From CAZPHU01 sp964419255 (lineage in GTDB: Bacteria > Fibrobacterota > Chitinivibrionia > Chitinivibrionales > CAYFVL01), in NCBI GenBank assembly GCA_964419255.1, contig CAYQOU010000071.1, positions 1 through 20,440 of the forward strand: a DNA stretch of 20,440 nt. The letters run 5' to 3'. Below are positions 6,979-14,882 of the stretch, piece by piece. Within the stretch, counting starts at the first letter, position 1, and each line of letters starts with the position of its first letter. Under the pieces are notes generated by a model. That model ran no database searches. It saw only the letters and a program-made list of their open reading frames with translations, and was not told where the DNA came from. The position numbers and the translations under genes are program-made.

Positions 6979-7965
6979 TCAGGCTTCCATTTCCTGGCCC
7001 ATAATTTTATCTACATCCATTCCAAAAGATAATCCCAGATTTGCCAGAACCTGATTGAGTTCGATCAGTGACTTACGCCCGAAATTCTTGTATTTGAGCA
7101 TATCGGTTTCCTGATTACGAACCAGATCGGCGAGGGTGTGAATATTGGCAGCCCGCAGGCAGTTATTCGATCTAACCGACAACTCCAACTCGTCAACTCG
7201 CATTTTCAGCAGCTGACGCATCTTCTCTGTTTTTTCATCGGTTATTTTCTCCTCTACCGGCTCAAGCTCACCCTCAAAGTTGATAAAGACAGACAAGTGG
7301 TCGTAAAGCAGTTTAGCCGCGTATCCGATACAGTCCTCAACCGATAGACTACCATCCGACCAGATATCCATTATGATCTTATCCAGATCCGTACGCTGGC
7401 CCACACGGGTATTCTCTACCACATAGTTAACCTTGCGAACCGGTGAAAACAGCGAGTCAATTGCAATGGTTCCAACCGGATCATCTTCCCTTTTGTTCAT
7501 CTCCGCCGGAACATATCCTGTCCCATCGGAGATACGCAACTCCATTTTCAGTTTTGCATCACTGTTAATCGTCGCGATGTGCAGATCGGGATTAAGGATC
7601 TCAACATCCGGATTTTTCACAAAATCCGACGCCTTCACCTCACCCTCTCCGGTTACATCCAAACGAAGGATAGAGTCTTCATCCGACAGTAACTTGACCC
7701 GAAGCTGCTTTATGTTGAGAATCACCTCGGTGATATCTTCAACCACTCCCTCAATGGTAGAGTACTCATGGTGTACCCCGTCTATTCTTACAGATACAGC
7801 AGCAGCCCCCTGTAACGAAGACAAAAGAATGCGACGCAGAGAATTGCCGATAGTATGGCCCCATCCACGTTCTAAAGGCTCCACGATAACGCGGCCGTAG
7901 TTCGCAATCTTTTCGGGATTTTCGATCTTAATGCCTTTGGGCATCAATAAGCTTTTCCACTTCAT
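6979..7965 (-). CDS. rpoA: DNA-directed RNA polymerase subunit alpha
   Basis: This is the alpha subunit, whose dimer nucleates RNA polymerase assembly and whose C-terminal domain touches UP elements and activators. The N-terminal domain shows the family motifs GWGHTIGNSLRRILLSS and VEDITEVILNIK. A linker rich in Glu and Lys leads to the C-terminal helix-hairpin-helix domain (VRSNNCLRAANIHTLADL and FGRKSLIELNQVLANLGLSF), which retains the Arg, Asn and Cys equivalent to E. coli R265, N268 and C269. I choose the ATG at 7965 (328 residues). An in-frame TTG three codons earlier (7974, 331 residues) lies only two bases after GGGAG, which seems too close. That GGGAG directly follows the rpsD stop, 11 bases before the ATG. 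The choice between the two starts is not certain. Confidence 0.97.
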   Translation of the reverse strand: MKWKSLLMPKGIKIENPEKIANYGRVIVEPLERGWGHTIGNSLRRILLSSLQGAAAVSVRIDGVHHEYSTIEGVVEDITEVILNIKQLRVKLLSDEDSILRLDVTGEGEVKASDFVKNPDVEILNPDLHIATINSDAKLKMELRISDGTGYVPAEMNKREDDPVGTIAIDSLFSPVRKVNYVVENTRVGQRTDLDKIIMDIWSDGSLSVEDCIGYAAKLLYDHLSVFINFEGELEPVEEKITDEKTEKMRQLLKMRVDELELSVRSNNCLRAANIHTLADLVRNQETDMLKYKNFGRKSLIELNQVLANLGLSFGMDVDKIMGQEMEA

Positions 7966-7981
7966 GTCGCTCAAATCTCCC

Positions 7982-8605
7982 TTATTTGGAGTACAATTCT
8001 ACCACCAACCGCTCATTTACATCGACAGGTATGGATGTTCGATCCGGAATCCGAAGCACTTTTCCCGTCAATTTCACCTTATCAATCTCCAGCCAGTCAG
8101 GAAGCTCTCGTGTTGACTTGAGCACGGCATGGATTGCCCCCAGCTCTTTGCTCTTGTCCTTGACCTGAATGACATCGTTTTCTTTGAGCTGGTAGGACGG
8201 AATATTCACCTTTTTACCGTTTACCGTCATATGATTGTGCAAGACAAGCTGACGAGCAGCACTTCTTGATGCAGCAAGCCCCATGCGATACACTACATTG
8301 TCAAGCCGAGTCTCAAGAAGCTGAAGTAAATTCTCACCAGTAACCCCTTCAATGCGTGCTGCCTTCTTGAAATACAGGCGAAACTGGTTTTCCAATACTC
8401 CATAGATACGACGAATTTTCTGCTTTTCACGAAGCTGCAGGTTGTACTCTGAAGATGTCCTTCGGCGCTTCGTCGTGCGCATTCCAGGAGGATAGGGTCT
8501 GCGTTCTATCGCACATTTCTCAGACTTGCAACGCTCTCCCTTGAGCATTAATTTCACACCCTCCCTGCGGCACAACCTGCAACGCGGGCCATGGTACAGC
8601 GCCAT
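7982..8605 (-). CDS. rpsD: 30S ribosomal protein S4, zinc-binding form
   Basis: At 207 residues this is a full-length S4, a primary 16S rRNA binder that starts 30S assembly. The N-terminus carries four cysteines at C9, C12, C26 and C31, the spacing of the zinc-binding S4 known from Thermus and unlike the cysteine-free enterobacterial form. The central S4 RNA-binding domain is seen at RLDNVVYRMGLAASRSAARQ and VNGKKVNIPSY. ATG follows TAAGGAG with an eight-base gap, where the TAA is the rpsK stop. In E. coli S4 represses this operon; whether that happens here cannot be judged. Confidence 0.97.
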   Translation of the reverse strand: MALYHGPRCRLCRREGVKLMLKGERCKSEKCAIERRPYPPGMRTTKRRRTSSEYNLQLREKQKIRRIYGVLENQFRLYFKKAARIEGVTGENLLQLLETRLDNVVYRMGLAASRSAARQLVLHNHMTVNGKKVNIPSYQLKENDVIQVKDKSKELGAIHAVLKSTRELPDWLEIDKVKLTGKVLRIPDRTSIPVDVNERLVVELYSK

Positions 8606-8617
8606 AGTTAATTCTCC

Positions 8618-8998
8618 TTATACTCTTCTCCGTTTAGGTGGACGGCAACCGTTATGAGGTATTGAAGTGAAATCTTTGATCGCAGTCACGCGAATTCCAG
8701 CCGCGGCTATTGCACGAATGGCACCTTCTCGACCATTACCCGCCCCGCGAATATGCACCTCAACTTTGCGGACCCCCGCATCGTAAGCTGTCTTGCCTAC
8801 CGCCTCTGCAGCAATCTGCGCCGCAAACGGCGTACTTTTACGAGATCCCTTAAAACCCGCTTTACCCGGCGTTCCCCAGGCAACTACATTGCCATTGATA
8901 TCCGAAATATTTACAATCGTATTGTTGAAGGTCGCACGGACATGGGCTATGCCCTCCGCCGATGCCTTCTTTTTTGTTTTCTTCGCAGCCTTATTCAT
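8618..8998 (-). CDS. rpsK: 30S ribosomal protein S11
   Basis: This 126-residue S11 sits on the platform of the small subunit near the mRNA exit. Family signatures are HVRATFNNTIVNISD near the N-terminus, GSRKSTPFAAQIAAE in the middle, and the closing HNGCRPPKRRRV. A Lys-rich N-terminal stretch (about 1-14) precedes the fold, as is usual. The ATG is preceded by GAGGGG about ten bases upstream. It lies 20 bases after rpsM and 12 bases before rpsD. Confidence 0.97.
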   Translation of the reverse strand: MNKAAKKTKKKASAEGIAHVRATFNNTIVNISDINGNVVAWGTPGKAGFKGSRKSTPFAAQIAAEAVGKTAYDAGVRKVEVHIRGAGNGREGAIRAIAAAGIRVTAIKDFTSIPHNGCRPPKRRRV

Positions 8999-9018
8999 CT
9001 TTTCTTTTCCCCTCTATC

Positions 9019-9402
9019 TTAACCCTTTGAAGGTGCCTTTTTCTTACCGGCAATCGTCTTACGCGGCCCCTTTCGCGTGCGAGCATTTGTCCGCGTTCTT
9101 TGACCATGTGCGGGAAGACCACGCCTGTGTCGAAGTCCTCTGTAGCAACCGATATCCATCAGTCGCTTAATATTCATGCGTACCTGACCACGCAATGCAC
9201 CTTCTATAGGATACTCTGCATCAATGATGCGACGCACCTTATCCAGGTCGGCTTCGGAGAAATCTTTAATCAACTTCGTTGGTTCTAAACCGGCCTTGTG
9301 TAAAATCTCCTCCGCCGAGGCTTTACCGATTCCGAAGATATATGTAAGTGCATATACCGCCTGCTTGTTATTTGGAATATCAACTCCCGCTACTCGCGCC
9401 AA
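9019..9402 (-). CDS. rpsM: 30S ribosomal protein S13 (TTG start)
   Basis: This 127-residue S13 belongs to the small-subunit head and contacts the P-site tRNA and the large subunit. The N-terminus (ARVAGVDIPNNKQAVYALTY) and the helix-hairpin-helix region (IFGIGKASAEEIL) are typical, followed by GLRHRRGLPAHGQRT and a basic tail. The start codon is TTG: AAGGAGG lies seven bases upstream and the protein then begins exactly at the family N-terminus, with no ATG that would fit. It follows rpmJ after 47 bases. Confidence 0.96.
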   Translation of the reverse strand: MARVAGVDIPNNKQAVYALTYIFGIGKASAEEILHKAGLEPTKLIKDFSEADLDKVRRIIDAEYPIEGALRGQVRMNIKRLMDIGCYRGLRHRRGLPAHGQRTRTNARTRKGPRKTIAGKKKAPSKG

Positions 9403-9449
9403 AGTACTTCCTCCTTCTTATTCAGATGCGCCTGTAAGGTGCTACTATT

Positions 9450-9566
9450 CTATCCCTGACGTTGTTTGTGTTTGGGGCTTTTCTCGCAGATAACACGAAT
9501 AACCCCTTTTCGCCTGATTATTTTACAATCTTTACAAATGCGTTTTACCGATGCACGTACTTTCAC
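9450..9566 (-). CDS. rpmJ: 50S ribosomal protein L36, zinc-ribbon form (GTG start)
   Basis: This very small gene (38 residues) fills the gap between infA and rpsM. It starts with GTG, seven bases after GGGAG, and reads (M)KVRASVKRICKDCKIIRR at the N-terminus and ends HKQRQG before a TAG stop. The zinc ligands C11, C14, C27 and H33 are at the classical positions of the cysteine-containing L36. L36 sits near the peptidyl transferase and GTPase regions of the 50S subunit. The rpmJ position between infA and rpsM is standard for bacteria. Confidence 0.95.
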   Translation of the reverse strand: MKVRASVKRICKDCKIIRRKGVIRVICEKSPKHKQRQG

Positions 9567-9582
9567 AACAGTACTCCCTTTC

Positions 9583-9801
9583 CTACTTATACCGGTATGT
9601 TATTCTTCCGCGGGTTAAATCGTATGGCGAAAGTTCAAGCAACACCCTGTCTCCCGGCAGTATTCTTATGTAATGCATACGCATCTTACCGGAAATGTGT
9701 GCCAGAATTTCATGATCATTTTCCAACTTTACCCGAAACGATGCATTTGGCAAAGTTTCAAGAACCGTTCCTTCTACCTGAATGGATTCCTGCTTAGCCA
9801 T
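9583..9801 (-). CDS. infA: Translation initiation factor IF-1
   Basis: This 72-residue OB-fold protein binds the ribosomal A site during initiation together with IF-2 and IF-3. The family pattern is clear: GTVLETLPNASFRVKLENDH, then GKMRMHYIRILPGDRV, then SPYDLTRGRITYRYK at the C-terminus. The open frame extends five codons upstream to a GTG, but the ATG at 9801 begins the normal MAKQESIQVEG N-terminus and has GGAGG just upstream (only three bases away, slightly tight). It lies directly behind secY (27 bases) with neither adk nor map in between. Confidence 0.96.
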   Translation of the reverse strand: MAKQESIQVEGTVLETLPNASFRVKLENDHEILAHISGKMRMHYIRILPGDRVLLELSPYDLTRGRITYRYK

Positions 9802-9828
9802 TTGCCTCCATTTCACTAATTGTGATTA

Positions 9829-11151
9829 TTAGTACCGCCGCCCGCGCAGCCGGCCCTTCTTCAAAAAGCCTTCGTAATTACGAGTCTGTAAATGCGACTC
9901 CAGCTGCTGCAATGTGTCCAGTGCAACACCAACTACAATCAGAACGCTGGTGCCCCCAAAAAAGAATGCTATGTCAAACATACCAATCATAAGAAACGGT
10001 ACAATTGAAATAAATGCCAGAAACACCGAGCCCGGCAGCGTTATTCGCGTCAATACATTATCCAAAAATTCCGCCGTCTTTTTCCCCGGACGAATCCCCG
10101 GGATAAACCCACCCGAGCGTTTCAGATTTTCCGCTATATCCATCGGATTAAAAATAATTGCCGTATAGAAATAGGTGAAAAATATAATCAGCAAAGCAAA
10201 CAGCGTACTGTATAGCCATCCCCCCGGCTGAAACAGACGATCGAAATCCTCCATAATTCCATATCGAGCGAAAAAACTTGCCACCCAGCTGGGAACCATC
10301 ATTAGTGAGGATGCAAATATAATCGGGATAACACCAGCCATGTTTAACCGAAGCGGTAAAACCGTATTCTGCCCCGCATACATTTTGTTGCCTACAACTT
10401 TTTTTGGCGTCTGAATCGGAATACGCCTTGTCGCCTGAGTCATCATAACAATGAATGCGGTCATCGCCAGAATCGTAGCCAAAACCAACAGCTCTACAAA
10501 CGGATGCCTTGTTCCCGCAATTACCTGCTGAATTTCCGCCACTACCGCATCCGGAAGTTGTGCGATTATTCCTATAAATATAATTAAGGATATACCGTTT
10601 CCGATACCCCTGTTTGTTATTTGTTCTCCCAACCACATGACAAAAACCGTACCGGTGGTCAAACTGATCGCAGTAACCAGAATAAACGGAATTCCTTGCA
10701 TCGACGGTATTACAGCCTGAAGTCCTGTTGAAGGCGATGTTATGTTTTGCAGAAACATGCTAACCCCTACAGACTGTACAAGAGCAAGAAGAATAGTTCC
10801 GTAGCGAGTGTATTGGGTTATCTTCTTTCGCCCTTCCGCCCCTTCCCTTTGAAGCTTGTGGAAATAGGGAAACACAGTGCCGAGAAGCTGTATGATAATC
10901 GAGGCACTGATATAGGGCATAATTCCCAGTGCAAAAACGGTGGCCTTCTTAAAAGAACCTCCCACAAACATATCGAGCATCCCGAACAAATTGTTCTGAT
11001 ACTGATTGAAAAACTCTGCCAGAACCCGTGGATCGATACCTGGTGTCGGAATGTGCCCACCCAGACGATAGATAAATATCATCAGAAAGGTGAACCCTAT
11101 TCTTTTTCTTAGCTCCGGAATACGGAAAACGTTTTTGAAAGTCTCAAGCAC
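9829..11151 (-). CDS. secY: Protein translocase channel subunit SecY (GTG start)
   Basis: This 440-residue inner-membrane protein forms the Sec protein-conducting channel with SecE and SecG and works with SecA. Ten hydrophobic segments can be read along it. Family motifs include FRIPELRKRIGFTFLMIFIY at the N-terminus (9-28), GIMPYISASIIIQLL, GIGNGISLIIF, and the cytosolic loop RSGGFIPGIRPGKKTAEFL before the last segments. The start is GTG, within an eight-base overlap (GTGCTTGA) with the end of rplO, and GAGG lies about nine bases upstream inside rplO. This arrangement implies translational coupling of the two genes. Confidence 0.97.
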   Translation of the reverse strand: MLETFKNVFRIPELRKRIGFTFLMIFIYRLGGHIPTPGIDPRVLAEFFNQYQNNLFGMLDMFVGGSFKKATVFALGIMPYISASIIIQLLGTVFPYFHKLQREGAEGRKKITQYTRYGTILLALVQSVGVSMFLQNITSPSTGLQAVIPSMQGIPFILVTAISLTTGTVFVMWLGEQITNRGIGNGISLIIFIGIIAQLPDAVVAEIQQVIAGTRHPFVELLVLATILAMTAFIVMMTQATRRIPIQTPKKVVGNKMYAGQNTVLPLRLNMAGVIPIIFASSLMMVPSWVASFFARYGIMEDFDRLFQPGGWLYSTLFALLIIFFTYFYTAIIFNPMDIAENLKRSGGFIPGIRPGKKTAEFLDNVLTRITLPGSVFLAFISIVPFLMIGMFDIAFFFGGTSVLIVVGVALDTLQQLESHLQTRNYEGFLKKGRLRGRRY

Positions 11152-11599
11152 GACTGATAACCTCTGCTTTTCCCTTTGCCTGTTCTATTTTTTCACGAGC
11201 ACTCTTTGAGAATGCATCCGCCCGAATAGTAAGTTTTTTGCTCAACTCTCCGTTTCCAAGTACCTTAACGGGATGTCGGTCGGTGTGTATAAAACCATTC
11301 TCGTAAAACCATTTAGGATCAATCTCCACAGTATCGAACTGGGCTTTTTCAAGATCACCAACATTGACTATCTGAAAGGCAACTTTGGAAGGATTATTAA
11401 ACCCGCGTTTTGGAATACGACGTGATAAAGGAGTTTGGCCACCCTCAAAATACAATTTTAACCGTGATCCGCTACGAGCCTTGTCCCCATTCATTCCATA
11501 TCCGGAAGTGCATCCGTTTCCGCTTCCCTGACCCCTACCGACGCGTTTAGCCTTCTTCCGCGATCCGGCTGCAACTTCTATTTCATTGAGTTTCAGCAT
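11144..11599 (-). CDS. rplO: 50S ribosomal protein L15
   Basis: This L15 (151 residues) is a late-assembling large-subunit protein. It shows the glycine-rich N-terminal region (KKAKRVGRGQGSGNG and SGYGMNGDKARSG), then GGQTPLSRRIPKRGFNN, and a globular C-terminal half. The open frame reaches five codons further to a TTG, but the ATG at 11599 starts the typical MLKLNEIEV and has GGAG six bases upstream. Only one base separates this ATG from the rpmD stop. The end overlaps secY by eight bases. Confidence 0.97.
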   Translation of the reverse strand: MLKLNEIEVAAGSRKKAKRVGRGQGSGNGCTSGYGMNGDKARSGSRLKLYFEGGQTPLSRRIPKRGFNNPSKVAFQIVNVGDLEKAQFDTVEIDPKWFYENGFIHTDRHPVKVLGNGELSKKLTIRADAFSKSAREKIEQAKGKAEVISRA

Positions 11600-11600
11600 T

Positions 11601-11792
11601 TTATTCTCCGTCAATATCTTCGACTGTTACCAGATGACTAACCGCATCTATCATGCCTCGAATAACCGAGTTATCATCCTTAATTACCGACTGGCCTCTT
11701 TTTTTGATACCCAGAGCCTTGATCGTACGCTTCTGATTTTCCAGACGACCAATAGTACTTCTCATTTGCGTAATTTTTATCTTTTTAGCCAT
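11601..11792 (-). CDS. rpmD: 50S ribosomal protein L30
   Basis: L30 is a small large-subunit protein, here 63 residues, with the family core IKITQMRSTIGRLENQKRTI and LGIKKRGQSVIKDDN. Its end (VEDIDGE) carries the Shine-Dalgarno sequence for rplO. ATG follows GGGGA closely. The gene is a normal member of the spc group between rpsE and rplO. Confidence 0.96.
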   Translation of the reverse strand: MAKKIKITQMRSTIGRLENQKRTIKALGIKKRGQSVIKDDNSVIRGMIDAVSHLVTVEDIDGE

Positions 11793-11803
11793 TTTTTCCC
11801 CGC

Positions 11804-12307
11804 TTACTGAGCTGCATTCACCTGGCGCAACTGCATAATCTGTTCACGCGATTTCAGCTGTCTTAACCCATCAAGAGTTGCCTTGGCCACGTTGTGTGAA
11901 TTAGTCGAACCAAGACACTTGGTAAGAATATTACGAACTCCTGCCAATTCCAGCACCGCACGGGCGGGACCACCTGCAATAACTCCTGTTCCCGGAGCCG
12001 CAGGTTTGAGGATTATTTTTCCGGCACCAAAACGTCCAATCACATCATGCGGAAGTGTACCATCGAGAATACTAACCGTCACCACATTCTTCTTTGCACT
12101 CTCAATGCCCTTGCGTATAGCCTCGGCAACGTCATTAGCCTTACCCAGTCCCAGACCGACTCTGCCATTTTCATCACCCACTGCTACAAGCGCATTGAAC
12201 CCGAATCGACGCCCCCCCTTTACCACCTTGGCAACACGATTGACCGAAATAAGCCGATCATTGAGTTGAGGTTCGTCCCCGGAAATTTTGATTTCTTCGT
12301 TACTCAA
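11804..12307 (-). CDS. rpsE: 30S ribosomal protein S5 (TTG start)
   Basis: This 167-residue S5 helps hold decoding accuracy and mRNA unwinding at the small-subunit entry. The dsRBD-like N-terminal domain is seen in RLISVNRVAKVVKGGRRFGF and ALVAVGDENGRVGLGLGKA. The C-terminal domain shows VIGRFGAGKIILKPAAPGTG and NVAKATLDGL. The best start is TTG at 12307, with AAGGGG about eight bases before it; the following 17 residues are an acidic N-terminal arm of usual length. No ATG fits better. It lies 27 bases after rplR. Confidence 0.95.
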   Translation of the reverse strand: MSNEEIKISGDEPQLNDRLISVNRVAKVVKGGRRFGFNALVAVGDENGRVGLGLGKANDVAEAIRKGIESAKKNVVTVSILDGTLPHDVIGRFGAGKIILKPAAPGTGVIAGGPARAVLELAGVRNILTKCLGSTNSHNVAKATLDGLRQLKSREQIMQLRQVNAAQ

Positions 12308-12334
12308 ATTATAAACCCCTTTCGTCAGCGCACC

Positions 12335-12709
12335 TTAGAAGATCAGACCGCTACTCCGGGCTCCATCTGCAAACGCCTTGATGCGCCCATGGTAAGTATA
12401 CCCTTTTCTATCAAAGACAACTTTCTCTACGCCATGCTCCCTGGCCTTCTGGCCAATAAGCTCACCTACCATCTTGGCCAGATCAGATTTGGTTACCTTT
12501 TCATCTCCTACCTTTTCGGCCATTTCTTTTCCACGGCTGCCGACCTGCACGATTGATTTACCATGTGTGTCATCAATAATCTGTGCATAAAAATGCTTCA
12601 GGCTGCGTCGAATACACAACCGGGGTCTCGATTCATCCCCGGTGATCTTTTTTCTTACTCTTGCCGCCCTGTTTTTTCGTTCGATGATTCTTTGTTTGGC
12701 TTTATCCAT
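12335..12709 (-). CDS. rplR: 50S ribosomal protein L18
   Basis: L18 binds 5S rRNA with L5 in the central protuberance. The protein (124 residues with the chosen start) shows the basic N-terminus (RIIERKNRAARVRKKI), then RPRLCIRRSLKHFYAQIIDD, and the conserved ending FADGARSSGLIF. The open frame extends 12 codons further to an ATG at 12745, but that extension (beginning MCFPRQRCEK) is unlike L18 and has no good ribosome binding site. The ATG at 12709 has only a weak AGAAG upstream, so the start is likely but not certain. Confidence 0.95.
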   Translation of the reverse strand: MDKAKQRIIERKNRAARVRKKITGDESRPRLCIRRSLKHFYAQIIDDTHGKSIVQVGSRGKEMAEKVGDEKVTKSDLAKMVGELIGQKAREHGVEKVVFDRKGYTYHGRIKAFADGARSSGLIF

Positions 12710-12761
12710 AATTATCTTCTCACATCTTTGTCTCGGAAAACACATGCGTTTTCAAGACCTA

Positions 12762-13301
12762 TTATTTGGCTCCTGCTTTACCTGCTTTACGTTGAACCTG
12801 CTCATCCGCATAGCGTATACCCTTACCCTTATAAGGCTCCGGCGGACGTACTTCACGGATATCCGCAGCTACCTGACCCACCAGTTGCTTATCGATACCA
12901 CTTACGATGATTTTTGTCGGACTCTCCACCGCAAACTCTATTCCTTCTCTCGGAAAGACCAGAATGGGGTGAGAGTAACCTATATGAATGGTAAGATTCT
13001 TCCCTTTCATTTCGGCACGATACCCGACACCCACGATTGAAAGCTCTTTCTTAAAACCCGCGCTTACCCCCGTGACCATATTGTAAATCAGAACACGGCT
13101 CAGTCCCCACGCAGCCCGCGTTTTCCTGTCTTCATTTTCGGGCGTACACAAGACCTGCCCGTCCTTGATTTCAAACTTTATATCCTTCAACATCCTCTGG
13201 CTTAATGTACCCTTCGGCCCCTTTACAACAATGTCAGAGCCCTGAATCTTGACTTCGACGCCATCGGGAATATTAACCGGTAACTTACCAATTCGGGACA
13301 A
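12762..13301 (-). CDS. rplF: 50S ribosomal protein L6 (TTG start)
   Basis: This 179-residue L6 sits near the factor-binding region of the large subunit. The N-terminus SRIGKLPVNIPDGVEV, the middle GWG-type region AAWGLSRVLIYNMVTGVSAG, the second-domain motif GYSHPILV and the ending PYKGKGIRYADEQVQRKAGK are all typical. The start codon is TTG: GAGGAG lies upstream at a normal distance and the protein begins exactly at the family N-terminus. It follows rpsH after 57 bases. Confidence 0.96.
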   Translation of the reverse strand: MSRIGKLPVNIPDGVEVKIQGSDIVVKGPKGTLSQRMLKDIKFEIKDGQVLCTPENEDRKTRAAWGLSRVLIYNMVTGVSAGFKKELSIVGVGYRAEMKGKNLTIHIGYSHPILVFPREGIEFAVESPTKIIVSGIDKQLVGQVAADIREVRPPEPYKGKGIRYADEQVQRKAGKAGAK

Positions 13302-13358
13302 AATACGTTCTCCTCACTTGATGGTTACTGCACCATTTCATATGCGCTTGCCCGCATC

Positions 13359-13754
13359 TTACCAAACTTTGCCGACCACTTCACCACCGGCATTCATTTT
13401 CCTACACTCGTGATCTGTCATAACCCCCTTGGAGGTAGTCACGATAGCGATACCCAATCCATTCAAAACGCGGGGAATATCTCCAGCCGAACGATACATC
13501 CGCCGGCCGGGTGTACTCACACGCTGGATCCCCTGGATAGCATTGCGCATATTACTGTCATATTTAAGCAGTATCTTAATGACACCTTGCTTATTATCTT
13601 CGACAAAAGCATATTTGCTGATAAAATTGTTTTCAAACAATATACGCGTAATCTCTTTTTTGAGTTTCGAAGCAGGAACGTTAACTGTTCGCTTCTGTGC
13701 CTGAATGGCATTGCGTATGCGAGTAAACATATCAGCTATTTGATCCGTAAGCAT
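13359..13754 (-). CDS. rpsH: 30S ribosomal protein S8
   Basis: This 131-residue S8 binds 16S rRNA helix 21 and in E. coli represses the spc operon. Typical pieces are DQIADMFTRIRNAIQAQKRT at the N-terminus, ISRVSTPG-like IQRVSTPGRRMYRSA, and the C-terminal GLGIAIVTTSKGVMTDHEC. ATG is preceded by GGGGAA. It lies 32 bases after rpsN. Whether autoregulation operates here cannot be read from the sequence. Confidence 0.97.
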   Translation of the reverse strand: MLTDQIADMFTRIRNAIQAQKRTVNVPASKLKKEITRILFENNFISKYAFVEDNKQGVIKILLKYDSNMRNAIQGIQRVSTPGRRMYRSAGDIPRVLNGLGIAIVTTSKGVMTDHECRKMNAGGEVVGKVW

Positions 13755-13786
13755 TCCAGATTCCCCTTACCAGTTTTCCGTTAACC

Positions 13787-13972
13787 TTACCAGCTCGACT
13801 TTACGACTCCCGGAATCGCACCCTGATGCGCCAACTCACGGAAGCAAATACGACAAATACTGAACCTGCGCATGAATGCACGAGGCCTGCCGCATCGACG
13901 ACACCGGTTATATCTTCGGACTTCGAACTTTGGTTTTTTTCGTGATTTTTCAACTAAAGCTTTTTTGGCCAC
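13787..13972 (-). CDS. rpsN: 30S ribosomal protein S14, zinc type (GTG start)
   Basis: This is the short 61-residue zinc-binding S14 (type Z), with a four-cysteine ribbon at C24, C27, C40 and C43, the same positions as in Gram-positive and thermophile versions. The ending AHQGAIPGVVKSSW is the family terminus. The open frame runs 17 codons further upstream, but the GTG at 13972 starts the standard (M)AKKALVEKSRKKPKF and has GGAG at a proper distance. It lies 19 bases after rplE. Confidence 0.96.
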   Translation of the reverse strand: MAKKALVEKSRKKPKFEVRRYNRCRRCGRPRAFMRRFSICRICFRELAHQGAIPGVVKSSW

Positions 13973-13991
13973 TTCTATCTCCCTTGTATGC

Positions 13992-14552
13992 TCATTTGCG
14001 GAATGGCATTCCCATCTCTTCAAGCAATCCGATAGCTAACTCGTCGGTTTGCGCAGTTGTGCATATGCAGATGTCCATGCCACCTATTCGTGATATCTTA
14101 TCACGATCGACTTCCATGAAAACGATCTGTTCTTTAATTCCAAGGGTATAATTACCATGACCATCAAATGATCTGCGCGGCAGCCCTCGAAAATCGCGAA
14201 TACGCGGAATAGCTATGGCGATTAATCTATCCATAAATTCATACATCCGCTGATCACGTAATGTCACCTTTGCGCCGATTGGCATTCCTTCACGGAGCTT
14301 AAAATTGGATATCGCCTTTTTGGCGCGGGTTACCACAGGTTTTTGCCCCGAAATATCTCGCAATACCATGACAGCCTCATCCAAAAGTTTCTGCTCCTGT
14401 ACCGCCTTGCCAACACCCATGTTTATCACTACCTTCTCGAGCTTTGGCACTTGCATGATGTTTTTCAGAGAAAAACGTTTCTGGAGAGCAGGAATAATTT
14501 CCTTCTCATACTTCTCCATCATCCTCGGCTTTATTTTTGTTGCTTGACTCAA
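13992..14552 (-). CDS. rplE: 50S ribosomal protein L5 (probable TTG start)
   Basis: L5 binds 5S rRNA and touches the P-site tRNA. The core is clear: EKYEKEIIPALQKRFSLKN, then IMQVPKLEKVVINMGVGKAV, the RAKKAISNFKLREGMPIG region, and the end IGLLEEMGMPFRK. I choose TTG at 14552 (186 residues), which overlaps the rplX stop as TTGA and has GGAG eight bases upstream. Two adjacent ATG codons ten codons later would give a slightly shorter protein but lack a usable Shine-Dalgarno spacing. The open frame continues further upstream inside rplX, which is not credible as L5. Confidence 0.93.
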   Translation of the reverse strand: MSQATKIKPRMMEKYEKEIIPALQKRFSLKNIMQVPKLEKVVINMGVGKAVQEQKLLDEAVMVLRDISGQKPVVTRAKKAISNFKLREGMPIGAKVTLRDQRMYEFMDRLIAIAIPRIRDFRGLPRRSFDGHGNYTLGIKEQIVFMEVDRDKISRIGGMDICICTTAQTDELAIGLLEEMGMPFRK

Positions 14553-14866
14553 TCTATCAACTCCTTGGCCTTTTTGGAATACCTTACTCTTTTGCCATTT
14601 TCCAAGGTCTTCACCCCAACACGGGTCGGTTCCTGAGTCTTGGGACACACCAGCATCAGGTTGGACATATGAATGGATGCTTCCTTTTCCACAATACCGC
14701 CCTGCTGGTTTTTTGGATTGGGCTTGGTGTGCCGTTTGACAACATTAACCCCCTCGACTATCGCACGATTCTTTTTGGGCATGAGCCGAACGATCTTTCC
14801 GGTCATTCCCTTATGCTCCCCTGCGATAACCAGTACCGTATCATCTCTTCTTATTCGAAAAGCCAT
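14549..14866 (-). CDS. rplX: 50S ribosomal protein L24
   Basis: L24 is one of the two initiators of 50S assembly. The 105-residue protein begins MAFRIRRDDTVLVIAGEHKG, which is the KOW motif region, followed by RAIVEGVNVVKRHTKPN and an SIHMSNLMLVCPKT segment. The open frame extends 41 codons into rplN, but the ATG at 14866 has GGGAG upstream and matches the family N-terminus. Its end overlaps the rplE start by four bases, which suggests coupled translation. Confidence 0.96.
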   Translation of the reverse strand: MAFRIRRDDTVLVIAGEHKGMTGKIVRLMPKKNRAIVEGVNVVKRHTKPNPKNQQGGIVEKEASIHMSNLMLVCPKTQEPTRVGVKTLENGKRVRYSKKAKELID

Positions 14867-14882
14867 GATCTTTCTCCCTCGA

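Noticed and set aside
10148..10636. 162-codon minus-strand frame inside secY
   Set aside because: It lies in another frame of the clearly intact secY and encodes a Gly/Arg/Asn-rich sequence with no family likeness.
12710..12745. 12-codon N-terminal extension of L18
   Set aside because: The sequence MCFPRQRCEK is foreign to L18 and has no Shine-Dalgarno; the downstream ATG fits the family start.
14553..14648. N-terminal extension of L5 inside rplX
   Set aside because: It overlaps the real L24 coding sequence in another frame and is not L5-like; the TTG at the TTGA overlap explains the start.
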